In this document: piece after piece, positions 1 through 7,610 of the stretch | Numbering within the stretch: the first letter of the stretch is position 1 | How the letters are laid out: every line of letters begins with the position of its first letter | Assembly: GCA_003153555.1 (NCBI GenBank) | Contig: PLZS01000078.1 | Coordinates: 1 to 64,000, forward strand | Direction: 5' to 3' | Length of the DNA: 64,000 nt | Origin: Candidatus Melainabacteria bacterium | GTDB lineage: Bacteria; Cyanobacteriota; Vampirovibrionia; Obscuribacterales; Obscuribacteraceae | The notes under the pieces: model-generated | What the model was told of the DNA's origin: nothing | Seen by the model: the letters and a program-made list of their open reading frames with translations, nothing else | Databases searched by the model: none | Program-made: the position numbers and the translations under genes

Positions 1-867
1 CTCACTTTTAGATTGCCACAAACAATCGTTGACCATGGTGACTCCGAAGCATCGTGCATGATGGATGGATTGCCAGTTACGGCCGAAGAATTAACGACCT
101 TGCTGCGCAGTGTCTTCAAAGATTTGAACAATAAATCAAAAGCTGATTTTGATCAACTGCCGGAATCTGTACGTTTGCTGTCTGGTGCCCAGAGTCTGAC
201 TAAATCGGTAAGATCATTGCTTGGCGAAAAACACGCCCTGGTCCAAAAAATTGTTGACCAACAAGAGGCGATTCAAGGGCAAATTGCCCGCGATCTTCAC
301 GACGCAGTACTAGGCAACGTGATGTTACTGAAACGCTCGTTATCCGGTGCCAAACGAATGCCCGACAGCGAGATGATCGAAATCCTTACTGAGATCGCCA
401 CGCGCCTGAGAGAATTGTGTCAGGATCTAAGTCCACGAGACCTCAAGGATTGCGGGCTGCAGCCTATGTTAGAGGAGTTATGCAATAACATGGGCAAGCG
501 CACTGATTTGACATGCGAATTTGATTGCCCGCTTGCCATTCCATCGCTTCCAGATGAAGTCGCTCTGCACATCTATCGAATCGCTCAAGAGTGTTTCACA
601 AACATTGCCAAGCACGCCTCAGCGCAACAAGTGAACTTGTCCATTCGCGTGCAGAAAGGCTTGTTCACGATGGTAATTAAAGACGACGGCAAGGGTTTTG
701 ATACTGACATAGCAAAGGAACGAACCAACAAGGGTGGCAGTGGCACGAGCATCATTCGCGAGCGTGCCGACTTGATTGAGTGCATCTATCCAACAAGAAT
801 TTGGATCGATTCAAATCAAGGCAAGGGCGCGCAGATTACTCTAGAGATTATGTACGCAGCTGAATAG
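1..867 (+). CDS. Sensor histidine kinase, NarL/DegS type (5' end probably outside window)
   Basis: C-terminal part of a two-component sensor kinase of the HisKA_3 class. The H-box reads IARDLHDAVLGN (phospho-acceptor His near residue 96 counted from the codon at 13). It is followed by a HATPase_c domain with an N-box (QECFTNIAKHA) and a G1 box (DDGKGFD). A coiled segment precedes the H-box. No membrane segment or sensory domain is visible. The frame is open to the left edge; TTG at 13 or ATG at 58 could be internal starts, so the sensor part may lie outside the window. No response regulator gene is adjacent on the right. The fold assignment is firm; the signal sensed is unknown. Confidence 0.85.
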   Translation, partial: LTFRLPQTIVDHGDSEASCMMDGLPVTAEELTTLLRSVFKDLNNKSKADFDQLPESVRLLSGAQSLTKSVRSLLGEKHALVQKIVDQQEAIQGQIARDLHDAVLGNVMLLKRSLSGAKRMPDSEMIEILTEIATRLRELCQDLSPRDLKDCGLQPMLEELCNNMGKRTDLTCEFDCPLAIPSLPDEVALHIYRIAQECFTNIAKHASAQQVNLSIRVQKGLFTMVIKDDGKGFDTDIAKERTNKGGSGTSIIRERADLIECIYPTRIWIDSNQGKGAQITLEIMYAAE

Positions 868-921
868 CCACCATATGCGGTGCGTTACAAGGAATCAATG
901 GAATAGGAGTCATGAATTAAA

Positions 922-1893
922 ATGGATTACGTCAAACTTGGCAACACCGGTCTGGAAGTCTCCCGCATTTGCATTGGCTGCATGAGTTTTGGAGAACCGG
1001 CGCGCGGCACTCATTTATGGACGCTCCCTGAAGACTCCAGCCGGACAATAATCAAGCAAGCATTGGCGGCAGGAATCAATTTTTTTGATACTGCCAATGT
1101 TTATTCAGATGGTACGAGCGAAGAATTTACTGGACGCGCCTTAAAAGATTTCGCCAGAAGAGACGAAGTAGTGATCGCCACGAAAGTGAATGGAAGAATG
1201 CATCCAGGACCAAATGGGCAAGGTCTCTCACGCAAGGCAATTATGGCCGAAATCGACGCCAGCCTAAAGAGACTAGGCACTGACTACGTAGACCTTTATC
1301 AAATTCATCGTTGGGACTATCACACCCCGATCACTGAGACTTTGGAAGCCCTTCACGACATTGTCAAAGCCGGTAAGGCGAGATATATCGGTGCGTCAAG
1401 CATGTTCGCCTGGCAGTTTGCAAAATCGCTCTATATATCTGAACAGAATGGCTGGACAAAATTCGTCACCATGCAAAATTACCTGAACATGCTTTATCGC
1501 GAAGAAGAACGAGAAATGTTGCCCTTGTGTCGAGATCAAGGTGTGGGCGTCATTCCCTGGAGCCCTCTGGCGCGAGGGCGTCTAACACGCGATTGGCATG
1601 AAACTACCGCTCGTTCAGAGACAGATGAATTCGGCAAAAAACTCTATGTCGACGCAGATCGCCAGGTGGTCGAGACATTAGCGGAATTTGCCAAGAGTCG
1701 CGGACTGCCTCGGGCTCAGGTCGCTCTGGCTTGGGTGCTCCAGAAATCATCCGTCGTGGCTCCCATCGTAGGCGCTACGAAACCGCAACATATAGAAGAT
1801 GCCATAGCCGCGCTTTCGGTCAAATTGAGTGAAGACGATATTAAAGCATTAGAGGAGCCGTACGTGCCGCACCAGGTCCAAGGTTTCAACTAG
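922..1893 (+). CDS. Aldo/keto reductase
   Basis: NAD(P)H-dependent oxidoreductase of the aldo/keto reductase (TIM-barrel) superfamily, 323 residues, a normal length. Visible signatures are FFDTANVYSDGTSEE near residue 53 (catalytic Asp and Tyr), the catalytic Lys in IATKVNG, the YVDLYQIHRWD strand with the catalytic His, and the C-terminal cofactor loop PIVGATKPQHIEDA. It resembles the YajO/YghZ-like group rather than a sugar-specific enzyme; the substrate cannot be told. An AGGAG lies about 12 nt before the ATG. It follows the kinase gene by 54 bp and could be cotranscribed with it. Confidence 0.93.
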   Translation: MDYVKLGNTGLEVSRICIGCMSFGEPARGTHLWTLPEDSSRTIIKQALAAGINFFDTANVYSDGTSEEFTGRALKDFARRDEVVIATKVNGRMHPGPNGQGLSRKAIMAEIDASLKRLGTDYVDLYQIHRWDYHTPITETLEALHDIVKAGKARYIGASSMFAWQFAKSLYISEQNGWTKFVTMQNYLNMLYREEEREMLPLCRDQGVGVIPWSPLARGRLTRDWHETTARSETDEFGKKLYVDADRQVVETLAEFAKSRGLPRAQVALAWVLQKSSVVAPIVGATKPQHIEDAIAALSVKLSEDDIKALEEPYVPHQVQGFN

Positions 1894-2041
1894 GAGAATG
1901 AATTGCTGCCAAATCAGAAATTGGTCTCTAAATGGAAACAATTTGGTCACTTTTGAAATACATAATCTTCTGGTCATCAGAAGCATTGCTTTCGATAACT
2001 TTTAGTACTCAATTGAACAAATCCTGTAGAGGAGACAGCGC

Positions 2042-2605
2042 ATGAAACTTTTCAGCAGCAGAATTCATCTCTTGCTGGTTTTACCAATGCTTTGTACAAC
2101 GGCAAATCTAAAATGCCTGGCCAATCCGGGTGACCTAATTACTCACCGTACAGTTACTCACTCAACTATTAGCACCTACCGCGTCACTGGTTGGCAAAAT
2201 CAGCTAACCGGTGCCACTCCCAACTTACATAACTATTACTGGGAGCCGATGACTAAACGCATAATCAACACCACTAAAACAACATCAAAAGGAGCAACTG
2301 CTGCACCATTAATTGTTCCAAATAGAAGTTCACAGTACGTCAAGCCGATTCATGCGCGAATGCCCGTTGTGAACCGACCTCAACCTCAAATTGCTGTTGC
2401 TGAAGCACTGCCACATACCACAACCAGCGCCACGTACAACACCGCTACACAGCCAGTTCTTTCATATTCCGATACAAGTTTAATCTGGGCAAGCAGGCGA
2501 CGACCAGAGACCACGGCAACAGCAGCGTCTGCAACAAGAGAGTCAGTTTATGGGGTTCTCAAAACGCCAATCGGATCGATGAGAGCTAAAGCACAGTCTC
2601 TGTGA
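2042..2605 (+). CDS. Small secreted protein of unknown function
   Basis: A 187-residue protein not recognised as any family. The first ~27 residues form a signal peptide (Lys/Arg start, hydrophobic LLLVLPMLCTTANL core, cleavage probably near CLA-NP). The rest is low in complexity, rich in Thr, Ser, Ala and Pro, without a visible domain, and looks disordered or wall-associated. A strong GAGGAG site lies 7 nt before the ATG. Similar secreted, Thr/Pro-rich proteins occur at 10238 and 37098 in this window. Confidence 0.7.
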   Translation: MKLFSSRIHLLLVLPMLCTTANLKCLANPGDLITHRTVTHSTISTYRVTGWQNQLTGATPNLHNYYWEPMTKRIINTTKTTSKGATAAPLIVPNRSSQYVKPIHARMPVVNRPQPQIAVAEALPHTTTSATYNTATQPVLSYSDTSLIWASRRRPETTATAASATRESVYGVLKTPIGSMRAKAQSL

Positions 2606-2684
2606 GTCGACCGGCCCGCCGCGGCTCGAACAGTGAGCAGAAATATCTTCTGCTGAAAAATCAGGCAGGTGCAGTGCCAGTCTG

Positions 2685-4628
2685 CTAATGCATCTTAGGA
2701 GCGTTCGGTGCGACGTGATGGTCGACCTTGCAATGCGCAAGATTTTGACGCAAATCACTTACTGCGGCGGCGCTTACGTTTGGACAGGAGATTAAGGTCA
2801 GACGGTCGAGATTGACGCACTTTTTTAAGAGCAAAACACCTGCATCGGTGACTGTCGTGTTGCTCAGATACAGTTGTCTCAATGGCAACTGACTGATCAT
2901 TGCCAGGCTCTTGTCTGTTACATCGGTCGAGGAGAGATCTAGAGTTTTCAAATCACGCAGGCGTCCAAAATCTTTAATTCCCTTGTCTCCAACATGTATT
3001 CCTGCCAAGCGCAGAACATTTAAGTTAGTGAGCTTAGATAAGGTACCAATCGCCTTATCTGTGAGATTTGGATTTTTACTGAGCGACAAATTCACCAGTT
3101 TAGGAAATTTAGTCAAAGATTCAAGAGCCGAATCTTCTAAATTATTGTCTTGCAAGCGAATGTCCTTCAAATTGGGCAATTTGATTAGACTCTTTAATCC
3201 AGCGCTTGTAACCATAGTGTTGTTTAGTTCAAGACGCTCTAAGGTGCCTATTTTTGCAATTGTTGGCAGCGCGAGATCTGACACCCCTGTTTGATTCAGC
3301 GTCAATAATTTCAATGGCAGATGGCTCAGATACTTAATTCCGCTACTGGTAACTCCAGTTCCGTTCAAATTTATTTTCTCAACATCATTGCGTTTTTGAA
3401 ACCATTTCAAGGCTTGATCGTTTATTTCAAGCTGTTCAAAGGAGATTGCGGTTCCACTATTTAAGATCACAGGCTTAGCCAACTCGTTTGGATCGTCGAA
3501 TTTTTGCTCTCTCAAGTCTTCAGAAGCCGTGATCTCAGGCTTATCGTGCACCTCAGGTTGAGGTGAAGGCCAGAAAGAAATCGCTCCCACCACACTCATG
3601 ACCAGCATGGCACCAATGGCAGTGCCATACCATGCATTGAACTTGAACTTACTTTCACGATCAAACTGAACATGTTGAAGCAGCGACTGAAATGGCGAAT
3701 TGACAACCTTTCGCAGGCTTTTTAACTCGCTCTCGAGTTCCGTCATAGACTGCCAACGCGCCACCTGTTCTTTGGCCAGCATTTTGGCTACAAGTCTTTC
3801 AACTGGCACCGGAAACTGTTGTTTCAGAGAATTCTTCTTAAGAGTCGGGACTGGCTCATGCATGTGCATGTACAACGTCTCGAATGCAGACGCGCCGCGG
3901 AATGGCAAAACGCCAGTCAGCATTTCATAAAACAAACAACCGAGTGAATAAATGTCTGAGCGTTCATCAATTCCACGTCCCACAGCCTGCTCGGGACTCA
4001 TGTAATAAGGACTGCCAAAGACATCTCCGGTCTGCGTGAGGTTCGAAACTTCGTCATCAACCAAGATTTTGGCGATGCCAAAGTCAATTATTTTGACGAG
4101 TCTGCTGTCACATGGCTGCAGAACCAACATAATGTTGCCAGGTTTGAGATCTCTGTGCAAAACTCCTTGAGCGTGAGCGTAAGCCATGCCGTTCGCAATC
4201 TGAACACAAATATCCAGAGCGAGCGAGAGCGATAGTTTGCCTTGTTCCTTAATTAAATGCTCCAGCGACGTTCCTTCAATGAAATCCATGACCATGTAAG
4301 GGCGTCCGTCACCTGTCACACCGAAATCATGGGACGTGATCAAATTTACGTGATCTAATTTACTAATGGCCTTAGCTTCACGCTCAAATCGAAGAATCGT
4401 TTCATTGACATGCACCGAGTGAAGCATCTTGATCGCATAGAGTTTCTGCAAAGCTGGTTGCCGAGCCTTGTAGACGACTCCCATGCCACCCTTGCCGACC
4501 TCTTCAATGATTTCATAGCGCCCTGCCAGCTCGATGGGAATCTGCTGTTCTGCGCCAATGAAAAAGGACTGCTCATCAGCGTCCTCATCAGCAGGGTTTT
4601 TAATTTTTTCGAGCGAATGAGAAGCCAT
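2685..4628 (-). CDS. Membrane Ser/Thr protein kinase with C-terminal leucine-rich repeats
   Basis: PknB-type Hanks kinase. Counted from the upstream GTG at 4637, the glycine loop GKGGMG is at residues 48-53, the ATP lysine is K70 (AIKML), the catalytic loop HRDLKPGN starts at 161, DFG is at 185-187 and the PEQ motif follows, so all key residues are present. One TM helix spans about 337-356. Residues ~400-640 hold about eight leucine-rich repeats of the bacterial/RNI type (x-LxxLxLxxTxVTDxGL). The kinase domain should be cytoplasmic and the LRR domain periplasmic or extracellular, giving a receptor-kinase-like layout. ATG 4628 was chosen over the in-frame GTG at 4637. It converges with the secreted gene at 2042 and has no operon partner. 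Confidence 0.92.
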   Translation of the reverse strand: MASHSLEKIKNPADEDADEQSFFIGAEQQIPIELAGRYEIIEEVGKGGMGVVYKARQPALQKLYAIKMLHSVHVNETILRFEREAKAISKLDHVNLITSHDFGVTGDGRPYMVMDFIEGTSLEHLIKEQGKLSLSLALDICVQIANGMAYAHAQGVLHRDLKPGNIMLVLQPCDSRLVKIIDFGIAKILVDDEVSNLTQTGDVFGSPYYMSPEQAVGRGIDERSDIYSLGCLFYEMLTGVLPFRGASAFETLYMHMHEPVPTLKKNSLKQQFPVPVERLVAKMLAKEQVARWQSMTELESELKSLRKVVNSPFQSLLQHVQFDRESKFKFNAWYGTAIGAMLVMSVVGAISFWPSPQPEVHDKPEITASEDLREQKFDDPNELAKPVILNSGTAISFEQLEINDQALKWFQKRNDVEKINLNGTGVTSSGIKYLSHLPLKLLTLNQTGVSDLALPTIAKIGTLERLELNNTMVTSAGLKSLIKLPNLKDIRLQDNNLEDSALESLTKFPKLVNLSLSKNPNLTDKAIGTLSKLTNLNVLRLAGIHVGDKGIKDFGRLRDLKTLDLSSTDVTDKSLAMISQLPLRQLYLSNTTVTDAGVLLLKKCVNLDRLTLISCPNVSAAAVSDLRQNLAHCKVDHHVAPNAPKMH

Positions 4629-4966
4629 GGTGAACACCGACCTGAGATACCTGCTTGCTTTTCATATTCCCTATCAGAAGCTGGTATCCGCAAAACAATT
4701 TTAAAATTCAACGTTAACTCTCGACGCCGGGGTGAAGTCAAACTTTGAAAAATAGACGGTTTCAGAGTCGCATCCAGTGTCTAAAATCTGGATGCAAAAT
4801 TTACCGAAAGCGGTTAAGAAAACATCGGAATTAAACCTAGAAATCCCTAGAGTTCGCCTCAGCTTGCAAAACGGTTTCAAAGTGCTGATTAAATAGGTTG
4901 AATTTTTTTGGAACAACGGTTCGACTACGCACGTCTGCTTTGGAAGGCATTTTGGGGAGGATAAGT

Positions 4967-5413
4967 ATGAATTCGATTAAGAACACGGTAATGGCTGGGA
5001 TGTTAGTTATCTCGGCAACTAGCGTCACACCAGCCTTAGCTGATCATCACAACGACAATCATGACAACAACTGGGATCGTCGAGACATTAATGTTCGTGT
5101 CAATGACGATCGGCATGACAACCGCTACCATGACAACCATGGTTACAACAAACATAACCGTCAGAACGTTTATGTAAACAACAACGATTGGAACGGTGAA
5201 AGAACGTTGTATAGAAACAATTGGAATCGAATCTCACGTGAACGTCAGCAAGAACTAGATGCTCAAATGCGCGCACAGTGGCTGGCATATCATCACAATG
5301 ATTACAACGGCAACTACTCTTGGAATAATTACAACAACCCGCAGTTCCTGGACTATCTCCACACCTCGAATCCTGGTTTGTTAACCACCGTTCGAAACTA
5401 CATCGGCTTCTAG
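4967..5413 (+). CDS. Secreted His/Asn/Asp-rich protein
   Basis: A 148-residue protein with a clear signal peptide (NTVMAGMLVISATSV, cleavage after PALA) and then a tract very rich in His, Asn and Asp (DHHNDNHDNNWDRRD-like), which could bind metal ions or simply be disordered. No catalytic domain is recognised. The ATG at 4967 was chosen because GGGGAGG lies just upstream at 4954-4960; the open frame extends to 4898 without a good site. A strong terminator follows the stop codon. The metal-binding role is only a guess from composition. Confidence 0.8.
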   Translation: MNSIKNTVMAGMLVISATSVTPALADHHNDNHDNNWDRRDINVRVNDDRHDNRYHDNHGYNKHNRQNVYVNNNDWNGERTLYRNNWNRISRERQQELDAQMRAQWLAYHHNDYNGNYSWNNYNNPQFLDYLHTSNPGLLTTVRNYIGF

Positions 5414-5436
5414 TAATTCAACATATAGATAAAAAC

Positions 5437-5460
5437 AAGGGGCTTAATCGCCCCTTTTTT
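5437..5460 (+). terminator. Rho-independent terminator
   Basis: Perfect 7-bp stem AAGGGGC / GCCCCTT (5437-5443 and 5450-5456) with a 6-nt loop and a T-run, 24 nt after the stop of the His/Asn-rich secreted gene. Confidence 0.9.
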
Positions 5461-5488
5461 CTTGTCAGTGCATTTCTTTTGCTGAACA

Positions 5489-5610
5489 TCATGCTTCGGC
5501 TGCCTCACAATTGATCATCCATGGTATGCCGAACTGATCAGTGAGCATGCCAAAGCGCGCTGCCCAGAATGTTTTAAATAGGGACTTAATTGCACAATAA
5601 ACTCCTTGCG
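5489..5610 (-). pseudogene. C-terminal remnant of a PhnB/VOC-family gene
   Basis: Read on the minus strand, this stretch encodes the tail of a glyoxalase-fold (VOC, PhnB/3-demethylubiquinone methyltransferase-like) protein: FWAARFGMLTDQFGIPWMIN then a stop at 5489. That W..R.GML.D.FGI.W..N pattern is the usual C-terminal beta-strand hairpin of the family. Nothing resembling the N-terminal ~100 residues is present; the frame upstream loses similarity before the PP2C gene. It is a truncated relic with no start. The family call rests on about 35 codons. Confidence 0.65.
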
Positions 5611-5644
5611 TTGATTGAAGATTCACTTCGCTCAAATTATGTGT

Positions 5645-7426
5645 TTAGTTTTTTGACGTCAAGTTTTCCGGCAAATCATTCTTATTTTTCTTCTCTGGAT
5701 CAATTGAGTGATAAATACTCTTGGAACCTCTCGACGTCGAAGTAGCTCTTCGATGCGCTGGAGCTAATGGTGCGTGCTGTGGTGACCGTTCTAATCCTCG
5801 CTCAGGAGCTTGGCTCGAGCTTCGCTCTGGTGCTTGTGTGGGCATCCGATCAGGGGCTGGAACCGGAGCCGGAGTTCGCTCTGGGGCTTTAGCAGGCTTT
5901 CTATCAGGCGCTTGTTCAGGTGCTTTTGCTGTTGCCGGAGTACCTGAAACTTGATCTTGTGTTTGACTTGCTGCTGTTTGACTTGGATCTGAATTCGGAT
6001 TTGAATTCTGCCCTGAACTTCGATCCGGAGCTGGCACAGGAGCTCGATCTGACGAGACTCGCTCGGGGACCGCCAAACTCTGATGAAGTTTTTTCGATTT
6101 GTGCAATCTTGTCTTGTGATGCTTGGCGAATTGTTTTGTTGTTTCCGCATCGGTTTTTATCAGCGCTGGTGTCGATTGCATACTAGACTCAGTATCAACT
6201 TTTGGTGTGACTTTTTGCGCTTTATGAGATGAAAAGGGATTATTCAAGGTCACCGCGGCTATTGAAACTGCAACGACGACACTTGCCACCATCATGCGGT
6301 TTCGAGTAATTGTGGATTGCTGCTTGGTTGATTTCACAAAAGTTTGTTTTGACGGCAAAGTTTTGTAAGGTTCGGCACCGCCAGTAGTGGCAACAGCCGG
6401 AGATGAATCAGGTGGATTGGGCGTCACGAGTGGTGCCGGTGTTGGTGAGGTGGTGTCAACAGCTCTTCGCAATTCCGCAATCGGTTGAACTGAGACCTTG
6501 CTTAGAGCGGGCAAGGGCGGCAGTTGCGCTGTATTGCGCACCTCTGCTTGCGCTGTAACCTCATTATCCAGTCCGGATTTTTCGCTTACAGCGTTAGTCA
6601 ATTTGTTAGTGTTTTTGACTAAGGGCGAACCTAGTGAGGAATCACTGACTGACAATATCGTGACGGTTACATCATCATCGCGCATCAAGACGCTTCCATC
6701 GGCACCAATGGTAGTTCGCGCCTGATTTACCAAAGCAGTGAAAGCCTCAAGAGTTTGAACACTGTTGAGCGCCGGAATTACGACATGTTCATTTCCCGTT
6801 TCGATCTGTGACAAGAACCAACAAGCCACAGTATCGGACATCAAGAAAAATTGATCACCTGATTGCCATGTGCGATCAGTGACAGTATGTTTGTTGCTAA
6901 ACACGTCAGAGTTGCGTTCTGCAACGCTGCACAACAAGAGCGGGAAATTTGAAAATTTAGCCGAAGTGGTGATCGGAAACGCTGATAGACATGTACCATT
7001 GCGTATTTGAAATATGCAACAATCACCAAGCGCTAAGGCATTCCATTGCTTTGGCTCGCTCGTTATTGTCAGACCGACTAACGCAGCGAAGGCGCCTAAT
7101 TCAGCCTTCTCTTCGGCGTACCACGGCAATTGTTGTTTGCTTAAAAAGTCGTGCCACTCATTTTGCTCTTGAACGATCGATTGTGCAGAAATATCCGAGC
7201 CCAACTTACCAGTACCATAACCCTGCGCTAAAAGCTGCGCCCAGAGTTTAGAGAAAATTGAGTCAGTAGCTCCGTCACACACTGCAGCTCGAAAAATCTC
7301 AACATCATCGTGCGCCGCTTCGTAGATTTCCAGATTGTTTGGATCAGAAGGAAAGTAGGCATCTTCGCAGTCAGCAAAACTCCTTCCTGCTTTTGGCATC
7401 GAGAAACTCTGAAACGAGATACGCAC
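5645..7426 (-). CDS. PP2C-type Ser/Thr phosphatase with TM and Pro-rich tail (TerY-P-like)
   Basis: Residues ~1-260 form a PP2C domain. The N-terminal PKAGRSFADCEDAY is the form seen in PP2Cs encoded beside vWA and kinase genes. Metal-site motifs are present: CDGATDS (near 50), LGDCCIF, SDTVACW and RDDDVTVTIL. A linker follows, then a TM helix at about 375-393. The last ~170 residues are disordered and repeat APDR/APER-type units. It should remove phosphates added by the kinases of this island, from the cytoplasmic face of the membrane. It is divergent from the kinase-protease gene at 7611, with which it shares a 184-bp promoter region. Function is inferred from family and neighbourhood. Confidence 0.85.
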   Translation of the reverse strand: MRISFQSFSMPKAGRSFADCEDAYFPSDPNNLEIYEAAHDDVEIFRAAVCDGATDSIFSKLWAQLLAQGYGTGKLGSDISAQSIVQEQNEWHDFLSKQQLPWYAEEKAELGAFAALVGLTITSEPKQWNALALGDCCIFQIRNGTCLSAFPITTSAKFSNFPLLLCSVAERNSDVFSNKHTVTDRTWQSGDQFFLMSDTVACWFLSQIETGNEHVVIPALNSVQTLEAFTALVNQARTTIGADGSVLMRDDDVTVTILSVSDSSLGSPLVKNTNKLTNAVSEKSGLDNEVTAQAEVRNTAQLPPLPALSKVSVQPIAELRRAVDTTSPTPAPLVTPNPPDSSPAVATTGGAEPYKTLPSKQTFVKSTKQQSTITRNRMMVASVVVAVSIAAVTLNNPFSSHKAQKVTPKVDTESSMQSTPALIKTDAETTKQFAKHHKTRLHKSKKLHQSLAVPERVSSDRAPVPAPDRSSGQNSNPNSDPSQTAASQTQDQVSGTPATAKAPEQAPDRKPAKAPERTPAPVPAPDRMPTQAPERSSSQAPERGLERSPQHAPLAPAHRRATSTSRGSKSIYHSIDPEKKNKNDLPENLTSKN

Positions 7427-7610
7427 TAATTGTGCCCCTTTAGAACGTTAACGGCAGTGGGTCGCATTATCCGAGGATAGCCTCTCATATACATTCTTCA
7501 GCAGAATATGTCCATTCTCGCACTAAAAATGCCGCACGCCTGTAAGAGTCTGACAAAATAGCGGGTAACTGCGCTGAGAATTGGGCAGATAAACAAAGCA
7601 GGAGTGTTTA

